The position numbers and the translations under genes were made by a program. From assembly GCF_040096015.1 (NCBI RefSeq), contig NZ_JBBMFO010000010.1:1-56791 (forward strand): 56,791 nt of DNA. Direction: 5' to 3'. Source of the stretch: Peptoniphilus_A hominis (GTDB lineage: Bacteria > Bacillota > Clostridia > Tissierellales > Peptoniphilaceae). The number at the start of each line of letters is the position of its first letter. Positions within the stretch are counted from its first letter, which is position 1. Below, piece after piece: positions 9,011-16,726 of this stretch. Below the pieces are notes generated by a model that was not told the DNA's origin, did not search any database, and worked only from the letters and a program-made list of their open reading frames with translations.

Positions 9011-9493
9011 TTATTTACTTGTACTTGTGTAAGAGTTTGGGTCAAATTGCTTTTCAATATAAATTAAGTTAGAATCCTTGTCACCTTGAAGTTCAATAAA
9101 AGCTCCATCTCTTTCTGTAGGTGAAACTTCACCCTTGTCATCATCCTTAAAGAATACAATGTATTCTTTGTTTGGTGTGAGAGTCTTAGGAAGGCTTACT
9201 TCAATTTGTGATAAGTCGCCCTTATAGTCCTTTAAGAAAGAAGTGTTCATGCCTTCTGCTGTTGAAGTTGAAATTCTAACTCTTGATATGTAATCAGAGT
9301 TTTTAATCAGTTCATTAACAGCTTCCTTGTCAAAGTTTGATGTAGTAATTTCTTCTTCGCTAGCTTCTTTTTCTACAGCAACAGAAGATATTTTTGCGTC
9401 ATTAGTTTTTTCTGCCTTAGCACTTTTTTTGCCACAGCCTGCTAGACTAAGTGCTAAAGTAAAAGATACTAAAACAATTAATAATTTTTTCAT
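9011..9493 (-). CDS. Small lipoprotein, unknown function
   Basis: Seen: 160-residue protein starting MKKLLIVLVSFTLALS with lipobox SLAGC and a K/A-rich linker after the cysteine. The remainder is a compact domain containing 'EYIVFFKDDDKGEVSPTERDGAFIEL', reminiscent of small surface proteins that report dosage-type 'expect/avoid' beta folds, but no named family is recognised. The start is the ATG at 9491-9493, preceded by GGAGGT. A longer frame beginning at a TTG 12 bases upstream overlaps the SD and is rejected. First gene of a two-gene operon with the stalk-domain protein. Both are exported, so a joint role at the cell surface is inferred. Confidence 0.8.
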   Translation of the reverse strand: MKKLLIVLVSFTLALSLAGCGKKSAKAEKTNDAKISSVAVEKEASEEEITTSNFDKEAVNELIKNSDYISRVRISTSTAEGMNTSFLKDYKGDLSQIEVSLPKTLTPNKEYIVFFKDDDKGEVSPTERDGAFIELQGDKDSNLIYIEKQFDPNSYTSTSK

Positions 9494-9513
9494 AGCTACC
9501 TCCAATTTAGTTA

Positions 9514-9522
9514 ATTATACCA
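9514..9522 (-). promoter_or_regulatory. Extended -10 promoter for the lipoprotein operon
   Basis: Seen on the minus strand: TGGTATAAT, an extended -10 with a consensus hexamer. The -35 is poor. Start would fall about 15 bases before the ATG. Confidence 0.6.
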
Positions 9523-9571
9523 TAAATAAGCTGAAGAAGAATTATATAATTTTAAATTAAGGACAATATGA

Positions 9572-9577
9572 TATAAT
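9572..9577 (+). promoter_or_regulatory. -10 box before cca
   Basis: Seen: TATAAT 15 bases before the cca start codon; only a weak -35 (TTTAAA-like, short spacing). Likely start of the cca-glmM-degV-xpaC-telA transcript, with a very short leader. Confidence 0.5.
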
Positions 9578-9592
9578 AAAAAGGGTGATAGA

Positions 9593-10915
9593 ATGCCAAT
9601 AGAAGTGCTATTTATTTTAAATAAACTAAATGAGGAAGGCTTTGACGCCTACATTGTAGGAGGTTGCGTCAGGGACAAACTTTTGGGTCTTCATCCTCAC
9701 GATTATGACATAACAACTTCTGCAAAGCCTCAGGAAATAAAAAGAGTTTTTAAAGATTTTAAAACTATATTAATAGGCGAAGAGTTTGGCACAGTTGGCG
9801 TTTTAATGAATGAAACTCTTTACGAAGTCACGACTTTTAGGATTGATGGCAAGTATTTAAATTTTAGAAAGCCAGAAAATGTAACTTTTTCAAAAAGTTT
9901 AAGAGAAGATTTGAAGAGGCGAGATTTCACAATAAATGCCATGGCTATGGATTCAAGTGGAGAGCTTTACGATCCCTTTGGAGGAAAAAAGGACTTAGAT
10001 GATAAAATTTTAAGGGCTGTTGGCAGCCCTCATGAAAGAATAAAAGAAGATGCCATTAGAATTTTAAGGGCAATTAGGTTTGCAGGTAGATTTGATTTTT
10101 ATATTGAAGATGAACTTTTCGATGCAATTTCCTTTGAAAGAAAACTCCTTAAAAAAATTTCCCCAGAGAGAATTTTTGATGAGTTTTCAAAGATGATAAC
10201 ATCAGAAAGACCTTCTTACTATCTACTTTTAATGGACGAGACTGGAGTTCTCGATGTAATTTTTCCAGAGCTAAAGAGGACAGTTGGCTTCTCACAATTT
10301 TCTCCCTACCACGACAAAACTCTCTTTGATCACTTAGTTTGTGTAATGGACGAAGTGAAACCGGACTTAGCTCTTAGACTTGCGGCGCTTTTTCACGACA
10401 TATCAAAGGTTGACACACTTTCCATTGGCGAAGATGGCAGGGGACACTTTTACGGTCACGAAGTTTTGGGAGCAGATTTAGTTTCTGAAATTTTAAAGAG
10501 ATACAGAGTCTCCAACAAAATTATTGATAAGGTAAAAATTTTAATTCTAGACCACATGAAGGTTCACAGTGAAATGACAGATAAGGCACTGAGAAGGCAG
10601 ATAAAAAGAGTGGGAAGAGATAATGTATTGGACCTCTACGACCTTTTAATTGCCGATTGCAAGTGCACTAGAATTGATAGAGATGCAAGCTTTATTATAA
10701 AGAGAAAAAATAGGGTAAAAGAACTATTAGACGAAAAAGAAATGAAAACTGAAAAGTTTTTAGAGATAAATGGAAATGACATTAAAGCTTTGGGTTTTAA
10801 AGAAGGCAAGATTATTGGGAAAATCTTAAAAGATCTTGAAAACTTAGTTTTAGATGACCCAGAGAAAAACAAGAGAGACTACTTAATAGATTATATAGAT
10901 AAAAATTACAGGTGA
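9593..10915 (+). CDS. cca: CCA tRNA nucleotidyltransferase (class II, with HD domain)
   Basis: Adds or repairs the 3' CCA of tRNAs from CTP and ATP. Seen: nucleotidyltransferase head VGGCVRD near residues 22-28, metal-binding Asp pair in HDYDIT (D37, D39), RRDFTINAMA from residue 109, the RNA-binding neck, and a metal-dependent HD phosphohydrolase domain with LFHD at 266-269. 440 aa is usual for the HD-containing form. The three tRNAs at the left of the window encode CCA, so repair is at least part of its job. First gene of a run of five same-strand genes with gaps of 1-9 bases. Members of this family can also act as poly(A) polymerases, but the CCA-type is the better call. Confidence 0.9.
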   Translation: MPIEVLFILNKLNEEGFDAYIVGGCVRDKLLGLHPHDYDITTSAKPQEIKRVFKDFKTILIGEEFGTVGVLMNETLYEVTTFRIDGKYLNFRKPENVTFSKSLREDLKRRDFTINAMAMDSSGELYDPFGGKKDLDDKILRAVGSPHERIKEDAIRILRAIRFAGRFDFYIEDELFDAISFERKLLKKISPERIFDEFSKMITSERPSYYLLLMDETGVLDVIFPELKRTVGFSQFSPYHDKTLFDHLVCVMDEVKPDLALRLAALFHDISKVDTLSIGEDGRGHFYGHEVLGADLVSEILKRYRVSNKIIDKVKILILDHMKVHSEMTDKALRRQIKRVGRDNVLDLYDLLIADCKCTRIDRDASFIIKRKNRVKELLDEKEMKTEKFLEINGNDIKALGFKEGKIIGKILKDLENLVLDDPEKNKRDYLIDYIDKNYR

Positions 10916-10919
10916 TAAA

Positions 10920-12263
10920 ATGACAAGATTATTTGGAACAGACGGAGTTCGTGGCATTGCCAATCAAAAACTAACTCCAAAATTATGCTACGATATTGGA
11001 AGGGCAGCTGCCTTTGTACTTACAAAAAATAAAAAGGGAAAAGTTTTAGTTGGAAGGGACACAAGACTTTCAGGCGATTTAGTAGAATCTGCTCTTATTG
11101 CAGGCTTTATGAGCCTTGGACTTGATGTAGATGTGGCTGGAGTGATTCCTACACCAGGAGTTGCTTACCTCACTAGGACTGGTGACTACCTTTGCGGAGT
11201 TTCTATATCTGCATCACACAATCCTTTTGAATACAATGGCATAAAGTTTTTCTCTAGCGATGGACTTAAGCTTGACGACAGTCTCGAAGATGACATTGAA
11301 GAAAAAGTTCTTTCCACTACAAAAATTTATAAAGATGTAACGGGAGACCAAGTGGGAAGAGTAAATAGGTCTCATGAATTTACAGAAAAATACATCTCTT
11401 ACTTAAAGGGACTTACTGATGAGAGATTTGATGGATTTGAAGTTGCAGTAGATGCAGGAAATGGCGCTCAATCCTTTATAGCAGAAGAAGTTTTAAAAGC
11501 CTATGGAGCAAGGGTAAAAATTATAAATAATGAGCCCAATGGCAAAAATATCAACGATAAGTGCGGCTCAACAAACCCAAAATTAATTGAAGAACTTGTT
11601 AAAAGTGAAAAATCTCATATTGGCATGAGTTTTGACGGAGATGCCGACAGAATTATTGCCGTTGACGAAGAGGGAAAGGTTGTTGATGGCGACCACATCT
11701 TGGCAATTGCTGCAACATACTTAAAGGAAAATAATAAACTTAATAATAATGCAGCTGTAGGTACTATAATGTCAAATATGGGCTTAAAAAAATACCTTGA
11801 ATCCATAGACGTTGATTTTATAGAAACAAAAGTTGGGGACAGATACATTTTGGAAAGAATGTTAAAGGATGATTATATAATTGGGGCAGAACAATCTGGT
11901 CATGTCATCTTCCTTGACTACAATACAACAGGTGACGGACTTGCAACGGGAATACACCTTTTAGAAATTATGAAAAAAACTGGCAAAAAATTGTCAGAAT
12001 TAAATGGACTTATGAAGGACTATCCACAAGTTTTAAAAAATGCAAGGGTTAGAGACGAATTAAAAAATAGATACGAAGAATTTCCTGATATAATTAAGGC
12101 AATAAGAGAAGTGGAAGAAGCTTATCACGGAAGTGGAAGAGTTGTAATTAGACCATCTGGTACAGAAGCTCTTGTTCGCGTTATGATTGAAGGCGAAGAC
12201 ACTGTTAAACTTTCACAAGATGCTGATAAACTGGTAAAAATTATTGAAGAGAAACTGAATTAG
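10920..12263 (+). CDS. glmM: Phosphoglucosamine mutase
   Basis: Converts glucosamine-6-phosphate to glucosamine-1-phosphate for UDP-GlcNAc and peptidoglycan synthesis. Seen: FGTDGVRG near the start, the phosphoserine loop SISASHNP with the catalytic Ser at about 99, the Mg-binding loop DGDADR near 239, and the C-terminal phosphate-binding RPSGTEALVRVM. 447 aa is the standard length. The gene begins 4 bases after cca. Confidence 0.97.
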   Translation: MTRLFGTDGVRGIANQKLTPKLCYDIGRAAAFVLTKNKKGKVLVGRDTRLSGDLVESALIAGFMSLGLDVDVAGVIPTPGVAYLTRTGDYLCGVSISASHNPFEYNGIKFFSSDGLKLDDSLEDDIEEKVLSTTKIYKDVTGDQVGRVNRSHEFTEKYISYLKGLTDERFDGFEVAVDAGNGAQSFIAEEVLKAYGARVKIINNEPNGKNINDKCGSTNPKLIEELVKSEKSHIGMSFDGDADRIIAVDEEGKVVDGDHILAIAATYLKENNKLNNNAAVGTIMSNMGLKKYLESIDVDFIETKVGDRYILERMLKDDYIIGAEQSGHVIFLDYNTTGDGLATGIHLLEIMKKTGKKLSELNGLMKDYPQVLKNARVRDELKNRYEEFPDIIKAIREVEEAYHGSGRVVIRPSGTEALVRVMIEGEDTVKLSQDADKLVKIIEEKLN

Positions 12264-12272
12264 GAGCAAATA

Positions 12273-13106
12273 ATGTACAAAATAATATCAGATACAAGCT
12301 GTGATTTATCGAAAGAAGAAATAAAAGAATTGGGAATTGAATATGTACCCTTTAAAATTTCTATTGATGGCGTTGAGTATGAAGATGATGACAATTTAAA
12401 TATGGAAGAATATTTGGACAAAATGGAAAAGACAGAAAACGCAATAAAGACAGCTTGTCCATCCCCCTATGATTATTTAAAAATTATTGAAGAAAATTCC
12501 GACAAGGACCTTTATATTCTTACAATTTCCTCAAAATTATCCGGATCTTACAATTCTGCCAAAATTGCAGAACAGGAAGCAAGGGAGAAGTTTAAGGACA
12601 TAAAAATTCATGCAATTGACACAAAGGCTGCCTCAGCAGGGCACACAAGAGTTGTTTTAAAACTTTTAGATTTAGTTAAGGATAAAAGTTTTGAAGAAGT
12701 TGTGCCTGCCATCGAAAGTGAAGTCAACAATTCTACAACTATGTTTGTCCTTGAAAGCATGAAAAATTTAATAAAAAACGGAAGAATAAAAAAGTCTGCT
12801 GGCCTCATTGCCAATGTCTTAAATATTAGACCTATTATGATTTCAAAGGATGGAGATATTGAACTATTTGAGATCAATCGAGGTATAAAAAAATCTCTTG
12901 ATAAGATGATTAAGGCAATTGGAAGTGAATGCAAAGCAGGTGCCCCAAATCTTATTACAATTTCCTATGTCAAGAACAAAGAGCGTGCAGAGCAAATTAA
13001 AGATAAAATTGAAGAACTATACCAAGATGTAATAGTTCATGTGAGACACACTAATGGTCTTTCCTCTGGATACGCAGACATTGGAGGTATTGTAATAGGT
13101 TTTTGA
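12273..13106 (+). CDS. DegV family fatty-acid-binding protein
   Basis: Seen: MYKIISDTSCDL at the N-terminus, SSKLSGSYNSA in the middle and a C-terminal domain ending HTNGLSSGYADIGG-like. These are the DegV family fold and lipid-contact patterns; 277 aa is usual. Family: DegV/FakB proteins hold a fatty acid for the FakA kinase in the host-lipid salvage system. No fakA is in the window, so whether this copy is a true FakB is inferred only. SD AGGAG; 9 bases after glmM. Confidence 0.88.
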   Translation: MYKIISDTSCDLSKEEIKELGIEYVPFKISIDGVEYEDDDNLNMEEYLDKMEKTENAIKTACPSPYDYLKIIEENSDKDLYILTISSKLSGSYNSAKIAEQEAREKFKDIKIHAIDTKAASAGHTRVVLKLLDLVKDKSFEEVVPAIESEVNNSTTMFVLESMKNLIKNGRIKKSAGLIANVLNIRPIMISKDGDIELFEINRGIKKSLDKMIKAIGSECKAGAPNLITISYVKNKERAEQIKDKIEELYQDVIVHVRHTNGLSSGYADIGGIVIGF

Positions 13107-13114
13107 GGTGAATT

Positions 13115-14239
13115 ATGAGAAAAAGCGAAAATGAAAAAAATTTTGAAGAAAAAATTAATACTGCTTTTAGAGAAGAAAATTTTAAAGAGATTGGCGATTT
13201 AATTGGCGAGGGGATTGACACTGCCATTGATGTAACTAGGTCATCTCTCAACAAATTTATAAATAAAAACAAGGTGGATTTGCCCTACAGCGTGCAAAAT
13301 GACGACAGAATTATAAATCAAAACCCAAAAACTGTTAAAAGAGTGAAGACTTGGGGCTTTATTGCCAAGGCTTCAATAGTTGTTCACCTATTTGCACTCT
13401 TTGGATTTCTAATGGACATGTTTGATACTTATGGAACAATTAGAGAAGATCTCCCAGCTTTAATTTTCTGGGTTCTACCTGCTCTTGTAATTTCTTTTTA
13501 TCTAAATTACAGAGTAAAAAAAGATAAGGATCAAATAATTAGATTTAGAAAGTACAATCGTGAAATTGGAAATAACACAGTTATACCAACAGCTGACCTT
13601 GCTGCTATAACTGCAAAGCCAATTGATTTTACAATAAATGATCTCTTAAATATGATTGAAAAGGACTATTACAGACAAGCTCGAATTGTGGAAAATGGCG
13701 AACTTTTTATTTTAGATTCCAATACCTATAAGCTTTACAAGGAAGAAATGCTTCGCGACCCCAAGGAAAGGTATGAGGAGCTAGAAGAAAAGGAAAGTAA
13801 TGCTCTTGTAGAAGAATATTTATCTAGGGCAAAAAGAGATGTAACAGCTTTAACAGAAATGACTCCAAAACTTAGAGAGCCAATGAAAGCTAAGATAAGT
13901 GAATTTTTACAAATAGTTGGGAAAATTTTTGAACTTTTAAAGGAAAATCCAAATACAGCAAAGGATTTAGACAAGGTCATAAATTTTTACTTGCCAACCA
14001 CAGTAAAACTCATGGATAATTACATCGACCTAAGTGAAAAACCAACAGATTCAGTAAAATCATCTTTAAAATCAATGGAGCAAACTATGGATTTAGTAAA
14101 TGATGGATTTATGAAAATGTTAGATAATATTTACCAAGAAAAGATCATGGACCTTTCAAGTGACATGAGTGTTTTAAAATCAATGCTTAGACAAGAAGGA
14201 CTTTTAGACCAAGATAACTTTAATTTAGGAGGAAAATAA
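13115..14239 (+). CDS. XpaC-like membrane protein (5-bromo-4-chloroindolyl phosphate hydrolysis family)
   Basis: Seen: charged N-terminal region of about 75 residues, two membrane helices (about 81-101 and 114-132), then a long helical cytoplasmic domain to residue 374. The gene ends one base before the TelA-like gene. Family: XpaC/TelA pairs occur together in many Firmicutes. The historical name comes from a colour phenotype and does not establish a phosphatase; no catalytic motif is visible. Role probably in envelope stress or toxic-anion tolerance with TelA. Confidence 0.78.
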   Translation: MRKSENEKNFEEKINTAFREENFKEIGDLIGEGIDTAIDVTRSSLNKFINKNKVDLPYSVQNDDRIINQNPKTVKRVKTWGFIAKASIVVHLFALFGFLMDMFDTYGTIREDLPALIFWVLPALVISFYLNYRVKKDKDQIIRFRKYNREIGNNTVIPTADLAAITAKPIDFTINDLLNMIEKDYYRQARIVENGELFILDSNTYKLYKEEMLRDPKERYEELEEKESNALVEEYLSRAKRDVTALTEMTPKLREPMKAKISEFLQIVGKIFELLKENPNTAKDLDKVINFYLPTTVKLMDNYIDLSEKPTDSVKSSLKSMEQTMDLVNDGFMKMLDNIYQEKIMDLSSDMSVLKSMLRQEGLLDQDNFNLGGK

Positions 14240-14240
14240 A

Positions 14241-15365
14241 ATGGATAAAGAAATAAAATTATCCTTAACAGATGATTTCGAAGATCTAAATAAAGACAAT
14301 GTATTACATGAAATGAAATTAGTTGACGAAAAAAATGAAGTGAGATTAAGTCCTGAAGAAGAAAAACAAGTTGAGGAATTTGCAAAGACAATTGATATAA
14401 CAAATTCAAATATAGTTTTGCAATATGGAATTGGGGCACAGAGAAAAATTTCTAACTTTTCAGAAAAAACTCTTGAAAGTGTCAAGACTAAGGACCTTGG
14501 CGAAGTTGGCGACTTGCTCTCTGGTGTGGTAAATGAACTAAAGAGCTTTGATGTCGATGAAGATGACAACAAACTAGTTGGATTTTTCAAAAAGCAACTT
14601 AATAGTGTCACTTCTTTAAAGACAAAATACGATTCTGCAGAAAAAAATGTAAACAACATTATAAAGGCACTTGAAGACCATCAAGTCACTCTCATGAAAG
14701 ACATTGCTATGCTGGACCAGATGTATGAACTAAATGAAAATTATTACAAGGAACTTAGCATGTACATACTTGCTGGCAGAAAAAAATTGGAAGAAGCAAC
14801 AAATGTTGAACTTCCAAAACTTCAAGCAAGGGCACAAGAGACAAACCTACCTGTAGATGCACAAGTGGCAAATGATTATGTAAATATGATTAGCAGGTTT
14901 GAGAAGAAACTTCACGATTTGGACTTAACTAGAATGGTTTCAATTCAAATGGCGCCACAAATTAGAATGGTGCAATCATCAAACACAGTTATGGTTGAAA
15001 AAATTCAATCCACAATTGTAAATACAATTCCACTTTGGAAGTCTCAAATGGTAATTGCCCTAGGTGCAAATCACTCTAAGGAAGCTGCCAAGAGCACCAA
15101 GGAAGTAACTGATTTAACTAATAAACTTTTGAAGAAAAATGCAGAGACCTTAAAGCAAACTACAGTTGACACTGCAAGGCTTTCTGAAAGAGGAATAGTC
15201 GACATTGACACAATTAAGCACACCAATGACCAACTTATATCTGCTTTAAATGAAGTTCGTCAAATTCAAATTGAAGGCCACAAGAAGCGCGAAGAAGCAT
15301 CACTTGAATTAAGAAAGATTGAAGAAAATTTAAAGTCTTCACTAATAGAAATTGCCAATAAATAA
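14241..15365 (+). CDS. TelA/KlaA-like toxic anion resistance family protein
   Basis: Seen: 374-residue, almost wholly helical soluble protein without signal or membrane segments. The C-terminal half contains the conserved TelA region (LKQTTVDTARLSERGIVDI) followed by the terminal coiled coil with IQIEGHKKREEA. Family: linked genetically to tellurite resistance on plasmids, but chromosomal copies in Firmicutes have roles in envelope stress. Preceded by GGAGG, one base after the XpaC-like gene, so very likely co-translated; last gene of the cca run. Confidence 0.88.
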   Translation: MDKEIKLSLTDDFEDLNKDNVLHEMKLVDEKNEVRLSPEEEKQVEEFAKTIDITNSNIVLQYGIGAQRKISNFSEKTLESVKTKDLGEVGDLLSGVVNELKSFDVDEDDNKLVGFFKKQLNSVTSLKTKYDSAEKNVNNIIKALEDHQVTLMKDIAMLDQMYELNENYYKELSMYILAGRKKLEEATNVELPKLQARAQETNLPVDAQVANDYVNMISRFEKKLHDLDLTRMVSIQMAPQIRMVQSSNTVMVEKIQSTIVNTIPLWKSQMVIALGANHSKEAAKSTKEVTDLTNKLLKKNAETLKQTTVDTARLSERGIVDIDTIKHTNDQLISALNEVRQIQIEGHKKREEASLELRKIEENLKSSLIEIANK

Positions 15366-15400
15366 TTTTAAATTTTAAAAAACTTAATAAAATGATAAAA

Positions 15401-15433
15401 GCCGAGAAGAAATCTTCTCGGCAATTTTTTTCA
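15401..15433 (+). terminator. Terminator after the telA-like gene
   Basis: Seen: perfect 10-bp arms GCCGAGAAGA and TCTTCTCGGC (15401-15422) followed by AATTTTTTTC. The minus side also has a short T run, so it may serve xpt too. Confidence 0.93.
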
Positions 15434-15458
15434 TAAAATATTATTTAAGTTATAAAAC

Positions 15459-16031
15459 TTATCTAAAGCTTATTTTTCCCTCTTCAATTGAATCAATAAT
15501 GGCAAGGGAAAGTAAATCGTAGCCCATATCCCTTATAATTTTGCCGCCTTCTTGGAAGCCCTTTTCTATGGCAACTGATACTCCAGATACAGTTGCCCCT
15601 GCTTGATTTGCAACATCAATTAGTCCCTTTAGGGCATTTCCTTCAGCCAAGAAGTCGTCGATTATAAGTAAATTGTCTTCAGGAGACAAAAATCTTTTAG
15701 AAACTGTAATTGTATAATTTTTCTTTGTAGTAAAGGATTCAACCTTTGATTCATAAACATCGTCGCCAATATTTAAAGTTTTTTGCTTTTTACAAAAGAC
15801 GACCATGGCATCGTCAAAATGCTTTGATGCAACAGTGGCAAGGGCAATGCCACTTGCTTCAATTGTAAGGATTTTATTTATTTTTTTATCTTTAAAATAG
15901 TTTGCCATCTCTGCGGCAAGGTTATCCAAAAATTTTATGTCAAGTTGGTGATTTAAAAATGAATCTACCTTTACAATATTTCCATCTAAAATTCTTCCGT
16001 CTTTAATAATTCTTTCTTCTAATAATTTCAT
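15459..16031 (-). CDS. xpt: Xanthine phosphoribosyltransferase
   Basis: Salvages xanthine with PRPP to XMP. Seen: type I PRTase fold with the PRPP loop LLIIDDFLAEGNALKG, the N-terminal MKLLEERIIKDG and LTIEASGIALA typical of Xpt. 190 aa is standard. SD GAGGTG on the minus strand. In Bacillus xpt is controlled by a guanine riboswitch; here the leader from the predicted start is only about 10 bases and no purine aptamer is seen, so control must differ. PRPP consumption links it to the pur operon 15 kb away. Confidence 0.95.
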   Translation of the reverse strand: MKLLEERIIKDGRILDGNIVKVDSFLNHQLDIKFLDNLAAEMANYFKDKKINKILTIEASGIALATVASKHFDDAMVVFCKKQKTLNIGDDVYESKVESFTTKKNYTITVSKRFLSPEDNLLIIDDFLAEGNALKGLIDVANQAGATVSGVSVAIEKGFQEGGKIIRDMGYDLLSLAIIDSIEEGKISFR

Positions 16032-16048
16032 TTTACACCTCTCGATTT

Positions 16049-16077
16049 ATTTTAAGTCATTAGGATAAACTAATCAA
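16049..16077 (-). promoter_or_regulatory. Promoter of xpt
   Basis: Seen on the minus strand: -35 TTGATT (16072-16077), 17-nt spacer, -10 TAAAAT (16049-16054). Start would be close to 16042, leaving about 10 nt of leader holding the SD. Confidence 0.7.
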
Positions 16078-16111
16078 GACCAGTAATTATTTATTAAAAA
16101 AATATCTACTG

Positions 16112-16120
16112 TGGTATAAT
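16112..16120 (+). promoter_or_regulatory. Extended -10 promoter, possibly leaderless
   Basis: Seen: TGGTATAAT, with the TATAAT ending six bases before the ATG at 16127, and a poor -35 (TTATTA at 16091-16096). Transcription would begin at or next to the start codon, and no SD lies between. Confidence 0.55.
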
Positions 16121-16126
16121 AAAGAT

Positions 16127-16726
16127 ATGAAGTACATATTTTTGTTATTAATTTTTTTGACGGCCTGCTCTAAGGACATAGTTTTAGATAGGATAGAGAT
16201 TAATGATGTAAGTGCAGAAATTATTTCTCAGGACCATAAATTTGGCAGGGATTTAAAAATAAAGGCTAAGGGCAATGAATTTATTATTGATGTAGAGGAA
16301 CTTAAAGCTTGGAAAGTTGATTTTTGTAATGTTGATGGAGGTGAGATGGAGCTTGCACTTGGCGTTTACAAAAAGACGCCCTTTGATCCAAAATTTGATA
16401 GGAGATGTTTCTTATACAATATTGACTTTAAAAATAGAAAGTTAAAGCCAAAACTTAGAATTTCGAGACTCTATAATCCTATTGTGGATTTTAATTTGTG
16501 CGATATTGATGGCGACTCTTACGACGAAATTATTTCAATCGAGAAAAATATTGATGGCAATTATTTATTTGGAGTCTATGACTGGACTAACTTCGCCTTT
16601 CAAAGAAACCACGGCAGCATGATTTTAAAGGAAGAGCCAAAGTTTTTAGATAAGGAGAAAAAAGTTGAAATTAATGGCAGCGAGAGAGAATTATATTTAG
16701 AGGGAGATGAAATTAAATGGAAGTAA
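16127..16726 (+). CDS. Small lipoprotein, unknown function
   Basis: Seen: MKYIFLLLIFLTAC, a very short lipoprotein signal with lipobox LTAC (lipidated Cys at 14). A mature domain of about 185 residues includes FNLCDIDGDSYDEIISIEK, a D-x-D-x-D-x-x-D pattern like the calcium loops of FG-GAP/VCBS repeats. The signal peptide fixes the start at this ATG even though no SD precedes it. It overlaps the next gene, a DUF3160 lipoprotein, by 10 bases, so the two are almost certainly co-translated and may act together outside the membrane. No named family recognised. Confidence 0.75.
   Translation: MKYIFLLLIFLTACSKDIVLDRIEINDVSAEIISQDHKFGRDLKIKAKGNEFIIDVEELKAWKVDFCNVDGGEMELALGVYKKTPFDPKFDRRCFLYNIDFKNRKLKPKLRISRLYNPIVDFNLCDIDGDSYDEIISIEKNIDGNYLFGVYDWTNFAFQRNHGSMILKEEPKFLDKEKKVEINGSERELYLEGDEIKWK

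Noticed and set aside
13051..13272. Minus-strand ORFs opposite degV, xpaC and telA
   Set aside because: Shadows of strong plus-strand genes with family motifs; no start signals.
16032..16126. Purine riboswitch upstream of xpt
   Set aside because: No aptamer core found and predicted leader is only about 10 nt.
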